In this document: piece by piece, positions 9,490 to 19,374 of the stretch | How the letters are laid out: every line of letters starts with the position of its first letter | Numbering within the stretch: the first letter of the stretch is position 1 | From: Paracoccus mutanolyticus | GTDB lineage: Bacteria > Pseudomonadota > Alphaproteobacteria > Rhodobacterales > Rhodobacteraceae | Assembly (NCBI RefSeq): GCF_003285265.1 | Contig: NZ_CP030239.1 | Location: 2,339,501-2,403,500 of the forward strand | Direction: 5' to 3' | Length of the DNA stretch: 64,000 nucleotides | Made by a program: the position numbers and the translations under genes | The notes under the pieces: generated by a model | Seen by the model: only the letters and a program-made list of their open reading frames with translations | Database searches by the model: none | Told to the model about the DNA's origin: nothing

Positions 9490-10497
9490 ATGGCCAGCAC
9501 CGACCTGCTTCCCGCCCGCCAGATGGTATCGGACGCCTTTCCGGGCTTTGCCGTATCGGTTCTGGTGGCGGCCACGGCGCAGTTCCTGTCCGAGCATTAC
9601 GGCGCCCCCGCCATGCTGCTGGCGCTGCTGCTGGGGCTGGCGCTGAACTTCCTGGCCGAGGAAGGCACCCGCACTGCCCCGGGCGTGGCGCTGACCGCCC
9701 GGACGGTGCTTCGGCTGGGGGTGGCGCTGCTTGGGGCGCGCATCAGCGTCGACATGCTGGCGGGGCTGGGTGGCGCCGCGATCGCACTGGTCATCGCCGG
9801 GGTCGTGCTGACCATTCTGTTCGGCCTGATCGCGGCGCGCTTCGTCAACCGGGATTGGCGCTTTGCGCTGCTGACCGGCGGGTCGGTGGCAATTTGCGGC
9901 GCCTCGGCCGCCATGGCCATCGCCGCGGTGTTGCCGCGCCATGAACGCTCGGAACGCGACCTGGCCTTCACCGTGCTGTCGGTGACGGTCTTGTCCACGG
10001 TGGCCATGGTGCTTTACCCGATGCTGTCGGGCCTGTTCGGGTTCACGCCGCGCGACAGCGGCGTGTTTCTGGGCGGCACCATCCACGACGTGGCGCAGGT
10101 GGTCGGGGCGGGCTTTTCCATCGGCCCCGAGACGGGCGAGACGGCGACGCTGGTCAAGCTGATCCGAGTATCGATGCTGGCGCCGGTGGTGCTGGCGTTT
10201 CCGGCATCCAGCGGCACGGGGCCGCTCGACCTGACGGGCGGTCCGGCGCTTCTGGCGCTTTGCCTGGGCTTTCTGGTGCTGGCGGCGCTGAACTCGCTCG
10301 GCGTGATCCCGGCCGTGGTCGCGGATTGGGCGGGCGTTCTCAGCCGCTGGGCGCTGCTGATCGCGATCGCCGCCGTCGGCATCAAGACCTCGCTGGCCAA
10401 AATGCTGGACGTGGGCGGCGCCGCAATCGGGCTGATCGTCGCCGAAACCGTCTTCCTCGGCGTCTTGGTGGTCGCCGGCCTGCATCTGCTGGGGTAA
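9490..10497 (+). CDS. tauZ: TauZ-like UPF0324/YeiH membrane protein, putative sulfite exporter (copy 1, intact)
   Basis: This is a 335-residue polytopic membrane protein of the YeiH/UPF0324 family (COG2855 type) with about ten hydrophobic segments. Motifs: LGVALLGARIS, AICGASAAMAIAAVLP and FLGGTIHDVAQVVGAG, the last two being the re-entrant family signatures. In sulfonate loci such proteins accompany xsc and are proposed to export the sulfite it releases; direct proof for this protein is lacking. The ATG follows the diverged xsc tail, and the stop is three bases before the pta ATG, so tauZ-pta form one transcript. Bases 9469-10194 match copy 2 with two differences seen (near 10083 and 10119). 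The C-terminal 100 residues are unique to this copy, and only this copy is whole. Confidence 0.8.
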   Translation: MASTDLLPARQMVSDAFPGFAVSVLVAATAQFLSEHYGAPAMLLALLLGLALNFLAEEGTRTAPGVALTARTVLRLGVALLGARISVDMLAGLGGAAIALVIAGVVLTILFGLIAARFVNRDWRFALLTGGSVAICGASAAMAIAAVLPRHERSERDLAFTVLSVTVLSTVAMVLYPMLSGLFGFTPRDSGVFLGGTIHDVAQVVGAGFSIGPETGETATLVKLIRVSMLAPVVLAFPASSGTGPLDLTGGPALLALCLGFLVLAALNSLGVIPAVVADWAGVLSRWALLIAIAAVGIKTSLAKMLDVGGAAIGLIVAETVFLGVLVVAGLHLLG

Positions 10498-10500
10498 GCC

Positions 10501-11343
10501 ATGAAACCGCTCGATCGTATCCTGGCCTCCGTGCGCGCCCGGCCGCGCCACATCATCCTGCCCGAAGGGGGCGATCCGCGCGTGGCCGAGGCCGCCGCCC
10601 GCATGACCGCCGAAGGCCTGGCCCGGATCACGCTGATGGACGGGCCGGCCGTTGCGGGGGTGACGGCGCTTGCCCCGGCCGAGGCGCCCGACCTGCCCGA
10701 GCTTGCCGAGCACTGGCACAGGATGCGCGCCGCCCGGGGCATGACCGCCGACCGCGCCCTGGCCGAGATGCGCGACCCGATCCGCCAGGCGGCGATGCGC
10801 GTCCGGCTGGGCCAGGCGGACGGCACGCTGGGCGGGGCCGTCGCCACCACCGCCGACACGGTGCGCGCGGCGCTCCAGATCATCGGCCGCGCGCCGGGCG
10901 CCGGCATCGTCTCGAGCTTCTTTCTGATGCTGTCCTGCGGCCCGGCGGCGCCGATCAGGGGCGGCATGATCTTTGCCGATTGCGGGCTGGTGGTCGAGCC
11001 GGACGCCGAGGGGCTGGCCTCCATCGCGCTGTCGGCCGCCGACAGCTGCCGCCGCCTGCTGGCCGAGGAGCCGCGCGTGGCAATGCTGTCCTTTTCCACC
11101 GCCGGCTCGGCCGACCACCCAAGCCTGCTCAAGATCCGCGAGGCGCTGGCCTTGGTGCGTGCCGCCGCGCCGGGGCTGGAAATCGACGGCGAGATGCAGT
11201 TCGACGCCGCCCTCGACGACGCGATCCGTTCCAAAAAGGCGCCAAACAGCGCCCTGACGGGACGCCCCAACGTCTTCGTCTTCCCAGACCTCGCCTCGGG
11301 CAACATCGGCTACAAGATCGCCTGCGTTCGGGCGGTCTGGTGA
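10501..11343 (+). pseudogene. pta: pta copy 1: phosphate acetyltransferase, truncated by frameshift
   Basis: The first 275 residues follow the short type-I Pta of sulfonate pathways (start MKPLDRILASVRARP, then the conserved GGAVATTADTVRAALQIIG and SSFFLMLSCGP). Compared with copy 2 the first 45 bases differ at three sites. From 10545 to 11207 I see no difference, and from 11208 the copies diverge strongly (SKKAPNSALTG against ARKAPGSRLSG). After NIGYKIA an indel shifts the frame and the protein ends in CVRAVW, losing the last 45 residues or so. After 11343 no pta sequence continues. Confidence 0.85.
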
Positions 11344-11955
11344 CCGCGCAGCAGGGCAGGGGCGTCTTTGTCAACGAGACGCCAAACCCGCAAACGAGCC
11401 TTGCTGGGTGCGATCAACGCCACCTTCCCGCAGGACACCACGCAGCATTACAACATCTCCGCGGTTGCCCGCGCAGGCCTTCGTTCCGAGGAACTGCGGG
11501 CCATTGTCGGCACGGAAGAGAACGACAGCACGATCCGATTTTATACGAACACGAATAAGACGGGTCAGAGCGTAACAACAGCCGCCCCGGAACGAGCAAA
11601 GGACACCGACATGGGCAGTGCCGGGCCAAAGACACGCATCGACAAGCTGGTCGGCGACCATGCCGCCGCCAGGAGCCGCCGGGTCAAGCGCCAGCTCACG
11701 CCGGCTAGTTGCAGCAGATGAGTGCCATCCAAGCCGTGCAGTCGCCTTAACCCTGAGCCTGTGGATAGACCGCCGATGCCGATCGATGATTGCAACGAAA
11801 TGCTGGATCTGGCGACGAGGCAAGGCCGATCGTGCGGCTCCGAACAGCCGCCAGATCGGGTTCCGCGGCCAAGGCCGCAAAACGCGGCCGCATGGAGGCG
11901 CTGCCAAGACCCGCATGAAACTGCTGTCGGGCGTCACATGCGGGCTGGCTAGCGG
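11344..11955. other. Unassigned stretch
   Basis: A plus-strand frame at 11368-11721 (ALLGAINATFPQDTTQHYNI then SAVARAGLRSEELRAIVGTE) is open for 117 codons, but I recognise no family. It has no ribosome-binding site and no partner gene. The rest up to the CobW fragment shows nothing gene-like. Confidence 0.3.
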
Positions 11956-11959
11956 GTTC

Positions 11960-12451
11960 AGCCGCGCAGCATGGCGCCCAGGCGTCGAAGTGTCGCGCGT
12001 CCGACGATGTCGGCGACGTGCCATGCGTATTGCATCGGCACCAGCGGGCTGGCTTGGCGACCACGGCCCGAGCCGGGGGTCGGCCAGCCGCTCGAGGTTT
12101 CCCGCCGTGTCGGGAACGGCTTCGTCCTGGCCATCGATGCGCTCGGCCAAGGCGATCGAAAGCGCGGTGGCAGGATCGCGGGCCGAAATGCCAGCCGGCC
12201 GCCCGGTTCCTGCAGGCGAGCGCTCGCTCGAGGTCGAGCAGCCCGCTCCCATGTGCAGCAGATGCAGCCGGTGCTGGCAGGATCGTATCGGCCGAGCGGC
12301 CCGCGACCAGACGCTGATCGACCGCGAAGCCACCGAACTCGTTGATGACCAGGGCGTGTCGGAATGGCGGTCCAGGATGGCGGTTCAGCAGCGTGGTCTT
12401 GCCCGCCCCCAGAAAGCCGGTGAGCAGAAAGACGGGCAGCTGTTCGGCCAT
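11960..12451 (-). pseudogene. CobW/COG0523 GTPase, frameshifted
   Basis: The minus strand starts MAEQLPVFLLTGFLGAGKTT LLNR (broken here for length), a P-loop typical of CobW/COG0523 metal-chaperone GTPases, then VINEFGGFAVDQ. After a shift come TILASTG-like residues and the CICC metal-binding motif. Further pieces follow in mixed frames down to about 11960. The family normally has 320-400 residues. Which metal or enzyme it served cannot be told. Confidence 0.7.
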
Positions 12452-12466
12452 GGTCGACGCCGGGTT

Positions 12467-12690
12467 TCATTGGGGATACTCCGCGACTTTGCGCCAGGCC
12501 CTGCCTCGCGCAGCCGCTCGAGCCTGGGCGGCGAAGCCCTCGGCGCGCAGGCGGATGGCGCGGGCATGATCGCTGCGGATGTCCTCGTAGCCGTCCAGCT
12601 TCAGGAATTTGGCGAGCCGCGTCATGGTCGAGGGCTGCACCCCCGCAGTCCGCGCCATGGCGTTCGAGTGCCCAGCTGCGGCCGCCATCG
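12467..12690 (-). pseudogene. RpiR/MurR-family HTH fragment
   Basis: The minus strand reads MARTAGVQPSTMTRLAKFLK followed by LDGYEDIRSDHARAI, the RpiR-type helix-turn-helix (AxxAGVxxxTxxRLxKxLGxxGYxxxR). The sugar-isomerase effector domain is missing. It lies just upstream of the CobW fragment on the same strand. Confidence 0.6.
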
Positions 12691-13099
12691 GCAGGCGATG
12701 GTGCGATCAAGCGGTGCCAGCGGCGCCAGCTGGCGTGATCGGGCGTCGGCACGGATGCCCAGCGCCTGATAGCCCATTTCCAGCGCCTGGCCCGCCATGG
12801 TGTAGGGGTCCTGCGAGGCCGAGGCCTTGATCAGCCCATCGCCGGATTTCAGCTCGTTCTCGAACAGGAACACGCGCATTGTCAGCGCAGCGATGCGGCG
12901 CTCTTGGGCGCGAGTCGGTCATCCGGTGCAAAAGGCAGCACATCGGCCGGCGGTGGCGGCGCACCGATAAAGCGCGCGATGGCGGCAAGGCAGTCGGCCG
13001 GTCGCGTAGCCATGGTATGCGTCGGCTCGGCTGACGGTCCAGCTCGCCACAATCGCGCCAGCGCTCGGGGGAGAATGTTGACCATATGCCGGTGATCGG

Positions 13100-13205
13100 T
13101 CTCCGCGGGATAGCCCGGCGCCAGCAGATTGTGCACGGAATTGTTGGTGAACAGGCCGCGCAGCATGACCTCCCAGTTGCCGCGCCTGGACGAGAATACG
13201 TTCAG
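13100..13205 (-). pseudogene. Aconitase-family fragment
   Basis: VFSSRRGNWEVMLRGLFTNN on the minus strand matches the SYGxRRGNxEVMxRGxFxN motif of aconitase/2-methylisocitrate dehydratase. It is not a copy of the window's own acnA (53160-55938), whose version reads GNHEVMMRGTFANI, so it comes from a different paralogue, possibly AcnD-like. Confidence 0.5.
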
Positions 13206-13247
13206 CAACGCCTTCGCCCTTGCGGCACTGCCCGGGGGCAGCGCCGC

Positions 13248-13352
13248 GCGAAGAACGGCCCCAGCACCGTCGAGATGGTCGCGTTCCCCTGCACCGGGTT
13301 CGACAGCATGTCGACCAGCACCTCGACGCCCAGGTCGGCCAGCAGGATGTTC
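13248..13352 (-). pseudogene. Intradiol ring-cleavage dioxygenase fragment (hydroxyquinol/catechol type)
   Basis: The minus strand reads NILLADLGVEVLVDMLSNPV then QGNATISTVLGPFF. This resembles hydroxyquinol/catechol 1,2-dioxygenases just before the iron-binding Tyr region (LGxxxLVDxLxxPxxxxATxSTVLGPFY). Only 34 residues are present. Confidence 0.5.
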
Positions 13353-13569
13353 GAGCGTTGTAACCCCCGCCCGGCAGGCTGAGCGCGCGATGTTCATAGT
13401 GCCGATGACGTCGCCATGTCGCGGGCGGGCACCAAAACGCTCGCCGGAGTAGGGGAGCGTCACTTCCAAGCCCTTGCAGCTCGCCGTGCGCTTGCCCGAC
13501 GCATCGATGCGGATCCGCTTGTCCACCTCGACAAGCGTGATGAGCTCGCCGAAGACCTTGGCGAGTCCG

Positions 13570-13863
13570 CGATGCATGTTCGAATAGACCACACCGTTCC
13601 GCGCGGTCGATGCCCGGTCCAGATCCGCCGCGACAGCCGGTCGCCCGGAACGAAAAGCGGTCGAAGCCCCAGCGACGACAGGTCTGTCGCCCATTCCGCG
13701 CGCGCTCGGCAAGCGCTCGACCAGCGCCGTGCTCGTCCTTGCCACAGCCGGTCATCTCGGGCTCTTCGCGATCGAAGGCCCAGATAGGTAAAGCGCCAGA
13801 CCAGCCCTCCAGCAAATGGGCATGGCCCTCGACGAAACCGGGCATCAGCACCTGGTCGGCCAA
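13570..13863 (-). pseudogene. Amidohydrolase-3 family fragment
   Basis: ADQVLMPGFVEGHAHLLEG gives the metal-binding H-x-H of the amidohydrolase superfamily. Further frames carry WGFDRFSF and a DLDRASTARPVVV-like stretch as in YtcJ-type proteins. At least three frame changes occur. The frame continues down to about 13410 with unassigned sequence (VFGELITLVEVDKRIRIDAS). Confidence 0.5.
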
Positions 13864-14015
13864 CCGATGGCCGCCGCGGGCTGCGCGCCACGGACCGGCA
13901 TCCCGATCCTGGAGGCCTACGGCCAGACGGAAACGCTAATGACATTGCTGAACTACCCCTGCAAGGAGGTTCGCGACGGGTCCATGGGCCTGCCGATGCC
14001 GGGGCTCGAAAAACG
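13860..14015 (+). pseudogene. Second AMP-forming acyl-CoA synthetase fragment
   Basis: TGIPILEAYGQTETLMTLLN followed by YPCKEVRDGSMGLPMPGL is the A5 region of medium-chain-type acyl-CoA synthetases (EAYGQTET...). It differs from the ligase at 5.1-6.0 kb, so it is a separate gene's remnant. Confidence 0.65.
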
Positions 14016-14144
14016 GTCGGGATCATGCATTTTCTCCGCGACTATCTGGTCGCCGAGCGATCCGACCGCGATCAACGACCGCGATCAACTATGTCGTTCA
14101 TGCCGGCGCGGGATTTCCGCCATTTTCCTGGGACGGATGCACTA

Positions 14145-14400
14145 CCGTGGCACCTCGCTATATCGAGGCGGCCGAGCGGCACCAGTCGATCACCGCCGCG
14201 GCCGAGGCGCTGGCGGTCTCGCCCTCGTCCATGCCGCCGCCATCGATCACATCGAGGCGCAACGGGCTCAGCCTCCCCGGTTCCAAGGCGCGGGATCGCG
14301 GCTCACTCGGCGTGAGCGAGTTCAAACGGCTGGCCGTGAAGGCCTGGCCCGCATGACGATCCTTCTTCGCGACATCTGGCCGATTTCCAACCCGCAGGAC
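14145..14400 (+). pseudogene. LysR-family regulator N-terminal fragment
   Basis: YIEAAERHQSITAAAEALAV followed by SPSS, IDHIEAQ and, in another frame, FKRLAVKA form a LysR winged helix (F..AAE..S.T.AA..L..S.S..S..I..LE..LG). The effector domain is absent. Confidence 0.6.
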
Positions 14401-14785
14401 TACACTGCCCGCATGCCGCTTCCGCGCTGGCCGACCAGGGGTTCTGTCCGAAGTGCGCGAGCGCGGCCGGCCTGCTATCGGCTATAGGCACCTGGGCAGA
14501 ACTTCTGCGCACCTCACACCGGCCACGCAGATTCCGCCCTCGCATAACCCGGGCAGCGTGATCACTGGTCCGCGCATGGATGACCGCTTCCCGTATGTGC
14601 TGCAGCCGCCATGCCGCGCTGCCGCAGCCGGGGATGGTCCGAGTTTGTCACGCTGGAACCAAACCCGGAGCCGCTATTGCTGGACCTGGTCCTGATCGCG
14701 GCGCTACCTGATGGCCTCTTCGCGCGCATGGGCCTAGCCATCTGGTTCTTCTGGCCTGCCGACTGGCGGGCGCTGATCGGGCCGC
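14400..14785. other. Unassigned stretch
   Basis: A plus-strand hydrophobic piece at 14677-14785 (LVLIAALPDGLFARMGLAIW) suggests part of a membrane protein, but no family is evident. The remainder shows nothing. Confidence 0.3.
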
Positions 14786-14788
14786 CGG

Positions 14789-14920
14789 CATCGTGCTGCG
14801 ATGTTCGTACAGTTCGCCGTCTCGATCTGGAAGCAGACCGATGACCGCGACGCGACGGGCGATCCGTGGAACGGGCGGACGTGGCTGGAATGGGCGACCT
14901 CGTCGCGCCGCAAGCTGACG
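14789..14920 (+). pseudogene. Quinol oxidase subunit I (CyoB) fragment
   Basis: [20 protein letters not shown] and [15 protein letters not shown] match the loop near the C-terminus of haem-copper quinol oxidase subunit I (DxTGDPWxGRTLEWxTSSPPPFYNF). One inserted base separates GRT and LEW. About 45 of 660 residues are present. Confidence 0.65.
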
Positions 14921-15092
14921 GCGGTTTGCGAAGCATTGTAGTCCACTTGCGAGGCAGGCGATGGCGGCGATGGTCGACCGACGCCTGTTAGGCGTCCCGC
15001 GTCCAAGCAGGATTTCTGAGGAATTGGGGCCGGCCGTCAGCTTTGTCCGTCGGTTCGCCGGCGGTTCAGCCCCAAGCCAAAGGAATTCGCCG

Positions 15093-16110
15093 GTGCCGAT
15101 TCATTTGCCTGTCTGCCTGCCACCCGCCTTCCGCGTCGTTTCCAGACTGGCCGGCGCCGTCGCGCTGACCGCCCAGGCCACCGCCCCCGCGCTTTCCGCC
15201 CAGGAGCCGCAAAGGGGCGGGACACGTGCTGGCGTCCGGCACAAGCCGCGCCACCTGAACTCTGCCGGCAACGGGCGTCGCGACCGCCGTGCCCGCGGCG
15301 CAGATCTGACCCGCGCGCCCATGCGCCCGGAAAAGCCCGACGAGGTCGTCTACGAACTGGCGACCGAGATCACCGAACTGGATGCCCACCGGCTGCAGAT
15401 CAAGCTGCGCGAGGGGGTGACGTTCCACGACGGCAAGCCCTTCACGGCCGAGGACGTGAAGGCCACCTTCGAATATGGCGCGCTGCCCGATCGCCCCGGC
15501 AGGCAGTTCGAGGCCCGACCCGGACCGGCACGTTCGAGGTGACGACGCCCGACGACCATACGGTGATCGTCGCCTCTATGACGCCGATCCGGCTACAACA
15601 TCTCGATCGGCGGCGCGGCGGGGATGGAGGTCAAGGAAACCGTTGCCCTGGCCTCGACCCCCTCCGAGGATGAGGCGGTCGAGATCATCCTGGCGGTGAC
15701 ACAGCTTTACCGCGAAAACGCCCGCTATCTGGACCGCATCTGGAAATGGATGGGCAAGGTCGGGCTGGACTGGATCGGGCAAGGCCCAGTGTCGTGGACG
15801 ACGGCACCCGCCGATCCGACGGCTGGGACATTCGACACCGACCGGGACCGACCGGGTTCTGGCGGCCTCGGCCTTCATGAGCCTGTGGTCGAACGTCTCG
15901 CGCCCCGGCCTTTCCGATCCGCGCGTGCGCCGCGCCATCGGCTATGCCATCGACCGCGAGGCGGTGTCCAAGGTCGCATTCTTCGGCTATGGCCTGCCGC
16001 TTTACGGCCTGCCGCTGCCCGAAGACGGCCCCTATTCCTCGGCCGAGATCGCGCGATACGACTTCGACCTCGACAAGGCCAAGACGCTTCGGCCGAGGCA
16101 GCCCATGGGG
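15093..16110 (+). pseudogene. dppA-like dipeptide-binding protein, interrupted by a nirB shard
   Basis: A GTG at 15093 opens a signal peptide (VSRLAGAVALTAQATAPALS AQE). Then come AHRLQIKLREGVTFHDGKPF and TAEDVKATFEYGALP, and from 15870 FMSLWSNVSRPGLSDPRVRR and AIGYAIDREAVSKVAFFGYG. These are successive signatures of family-5 solute-binding proteins. Between about 15610 and 15825 a nitrite-reductase piece replaces the expected sequence. It is the first gene of an ABC dipeptide operon that continues to 20.3 kb. Confidence 0.7.
15624..15825 (+). pseudogene. NirB C-terminal fragment inside dppA
   Basis: DEAVEIILAVTQLYRENARY followed by LDRIWKWMGKVGLDWI matches the C-terminus of the assimilatory NAD(P)H nitrite reductase large subunit (QLYREx.RYLxRIYKWxxxVGxxxI), with a VVDDGTRR-like tail. 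It lies in the same orientation as the surrounding dppA but belongs to an unrelated pathway. Confidence 0.65.
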
Positions 16111-16166
16111 AGTGCCGACTGCGCTAGGGTCGCGCATCCCCCTCGCGTCGCGGACCAGCACGCTCG

Positions 16167-16292
16167 CCGTCGCCGAATATCTGAATCTTCGGGGAAGTTG
16201 TTCAGAATGCCTGTTTCTTCCTCCCCGCCGAAGGGAGGGTTCGTCAGAACAACTTCCACACGGTCGGCCTCGCCAATCTCCGACAGGCGCAC
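16167..16292 (-). pseudogene. HsdM fragment (type I DNA methyltransferase motif IV)
   Basis: The minus strand reads RVEVVLTNPPFGGEEETGIL followed by NNFPED. NPPFGG is the catalytic motif IV of N6-adenine methyltransferases, and GGEEExGILNNFP is specific to HsdM-type subunits. It lies inside the dpp region on the opposite strand. Confidence 0.7.
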
Positions 16293-16384
16293 CCGGTGAA
16301 CGGGATGAACGGAAGCTCGAAGGTTGATGCTCGAACAGCAGGCCGCGCAGGTGATTCAGGCACGTCCATAATACACCAGCAACA

Positions 16385-16700
16385 TTGCAACGAAGAGCTG
16401 GACGAGCTGATCAACGCCGCCGGCGTGGACGTCGTCGATCCGTGGGACCCGATCCCTCCTGGCCCATGATGCTGCCGCAGCGCCACCACGGCGCGCTGAT
16501 AGCGTTTCCGGGCCGCGCCGGTTCCGACAGGCCGAGCAGCATACCCATTTCGATCTGGCTGGCACCGTCCAGCGCCACGCTGAGAACCAGGTCTGCGTCC
16601 CTGCCGATCACGGCGACGAGATCGCGCCGCAGTTCCTCGCGCAGACGCAGTTGCGCCGCCCTGAACCATGCCGCCTGGTCTGACCTTTTTCGGACCAGCG
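16385..16700. other. Unassigned stretch within the dpp region
   Basis: On the plus strand at about 16385-16440, NEELDELINAAG could be a late piece of the dipeptide-binding protein. On the minus strand at 16490-16690 a helical frame (VIGRDADLVLSVALDGASQI) is open but unrecognised. Confidence 0.3.
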
Positions 16701-16723
16701 GGCTGACCCGGTGACGCCGCCGA

Positions 16724-16870
16724 GGTCGTGCCGCCAGATGGGCGGTGCCAGCGCCGAGGTGATGGCCGCCATCCGCCGCCGCCCCGGCATCCGCTATGCC
16801 GCCCTGACCCCGAACATGCAGGGGTTTCAGGCGGCGCGGCAGGGCGAGCGGGCAGGTCGCGATTCCAATC
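16724..16870 (+). pseudogene. HMG-CoA-lyase-like fragment
   Basis: QMGGASAEVMAAIRRRPGIR followed by YAALTPNMQGFQAA resembles hydroxymethylglutaryl-CoA lyase (VPQMADxxEVMxxIxRxPGVxYxxLxPNxxGFxxA). It is 45 residues long and inserted between dppA and dppB. Confidence 0.5.
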
Positions 16871-17149
16871 GCGCGGTTGTCGATCTGATCCTGTCGCGGC
16901 TTGGCGCGTCAATCCGGCTGGGGCGCCGCGCTGGGCTATGCCGCTGATCGTGGGCCCGCCGGTTGGTCGTGCTTGCTAGCGACTGTCTTCATCTTCATCG
17001 GCTGGCTCAGCGTCGTGCTGATCGGCTATTCCAACCGCGACCGGCATGATGCAGGTGATCTGTCCAAGAGCTTCACAGTCAACGGCTGCACCACAGTCGC
17101 GGGCACGAGGCGCAGCGGGTCATGGCGATCGTCGTGCTGGTGCCGCTGC

Positions 17150-17430
17150 TGCTGGTCGGGCTGGTGCCGATCCTGAACGGCTCGATCGACACGATGAACA
17201 TCACGGATGACGCGTGCCTCGATGCTGGAAGTTCTGGCGCCGATTTCATCCGCCACCAGCGCGCCAGCGGCCTCAGCCACCGTCTTTCGCCGCCAGCCTT
17301 GCGGAACGCGCTGTCGCCGATGGTAACCGTCCCGGGTGCGGTTCGGCGTCATCGATCTCCGGCCGGTGCTGGTCGAGAGGCGATCTGCTGGGACGGCCTC
17401 GGCACGCTGGCCTGCCGCCGAACTGGCGCG
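17150..17430 (+). pseudogene. dppB-like ABC permease fragment
   Basis: In alternating frames: TRASMLEVL, ADFIR, RASGLSHR, ALRNALSPMVTV, RFGVI and SWDGLGTLA. This is the EAA-loop region of DppB/OppB permeases. The N-terminal half is not recognisable. Frameshifts occur roughly every 40-60 bases. Confidence 0.6.
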
Positions 17431-17440
17431 CGACTAGCCG

Positions 17441-17535
17441 ATGTTCGGCATCCTGTTCTTCACCATCATGACGTCATCCGCGGGCCTGTTCGATCCGCTG
17501 ATCTCTCGCGTGCTGCGCTTCGCCAAAGGACGCTG
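17441..17535 (+). pseudogene. CitMHS-type citrate transporter fragment
   Basis: MFGILFFTIMTSSAGLFDPL followed by ISRVLRFAKGR and a stop resembles the FGILFFGxMxDAGLFDPLxxRxLRxxKGDP motif of CitMHS metal-citrate symporters. It lies between dppB and dppC pieces. Confidence 0.55.
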
Positions 17536-17539
17536 ACAT

Positions 17540-18225
17540 CCGCGCCTGGAAGATCCTCGGTTCCAGCGCCCGCCGTCCATCGGCACGGGCGTGGGACATC
17601 TGCCGCCGCAGCCCCTCTGCCATGCTGGGCCTGGCGCTGCTGCTGCTGGTCATGGGAATGACCTTCGCCGGTCCGCATCTCTATCACGTCGATCCGTTCG
17701 AGATCGTCTGGGCGCCGCTGACGCCGCCCGGCGAAGAGGCGACTATCCCCTTGGGCACCGACAACCTGGGCCGCGACATCCTGGCCGGGCTGATCGCAGG
17801 CGGCAGTGCCACTTTGGCCGTGGGCTTTGACGCAGCCATCATCACCAGCGCATGTCGTTGCTGATCGGCGCCTACGCCCCTCTATGGCGTTTGGGCGCCG
17901 TTCTCGATGATGCGCGTGACCGGGGACACCAGGTGTTGCCGCCGCTTCTGTTCGCCAGGTGGTGGTGACCTGTTCCAGCCGACGCGGTCAACGTGGCGCT
18001 GGCCATCGGCATCGTCAGCTGGCCGCAGACCGCCCGCCTAACCCGTCCGCATTCCGCCGCATCCGCAAGGGAATATGTCAACGCCATGCGCGCGATCGGC
18101 GCGGGCGACGGCCTCACGGCCGTGATCCTGCCCAACGCCTTGCCGCTCCCTGATCGGATCGGCCACGCTGACCAACGCCAGGCCACCCTGTTCGAGGCCG
18201 GACTCAGTGTCCGTGGCCTGTCCGT
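17540..18225 (+). pseudogene. dppC-like ABC permease, frameshifted
   Basis: AMLGLALLLLVMGMTFAGPH, VWAPLTPPGEEATIPLGTDN, LGRDILAGLIAGGSATLAVG, then in other frames VNVALAIGIVSWPQTARLTR, REYVNAMRAIGAGDG, ILPNALP and LFEAGLS. This is the complete order of a DppC permease (about 290 residues) with four or more indels. Confidence 0.7.
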
Positions 18226-18235
18226 CCCCATCGTG

Positions 18236-18400
18236 GGGGTGTTCCTGCGGGTGCTGATGATGCAGCTGCGCGTCGATCTGGACCTGCGCGAACGCCGCAC
18301 GAGGATCGAGCTGGACGAGGCCGCCCGGCGCTTCCGGTCCGAACTGGGCGTCAGCCTGGGCCGGGTCAAGAACTTCTCGACCGAAAGCCTGCACACGCTG
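18236..18400 (+). pseudogene. Unidentified helical insert between dppC and dppD
   Basis: An open plus frame reads LRVLMMQLRVDLDLRERRTR followed by IELDEAARRFRSELGVSLGR. It is charged and helical and does not belong to either ABC neighbour. I do not recognise the family. Confidence 0.3.
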
Positions 18401-18409
18401 CCATGCCGA

Positions 18410-19360
<951 letters not shown>

Positions 19361-19374
19361 GATGTTCGCGCGCG

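Noticed and set aside
9280..11118. A 612-codon open frame on the minus strand opposite tauZ and pta
   Set aside because: His/Arg/Gln/Gly-rich low-complexity translation typical of the antisense of GC-rich coding DNA; the plus strand holds clear membrane-protein and Pta motifs.
11368..11721. A new small gene at 11368-11721
   Set aside because: Open for 117 codons but without ribosome site, family match or sensible neighbours, and situated in the shard tract; left as unassigned.
13100..13205. Aconitase shard as a duplicate of the window's acnA
   Set aside because: The motif wording differs (GNWEVMLRG against GNHEVMMRG), so it comes from another paralogue.
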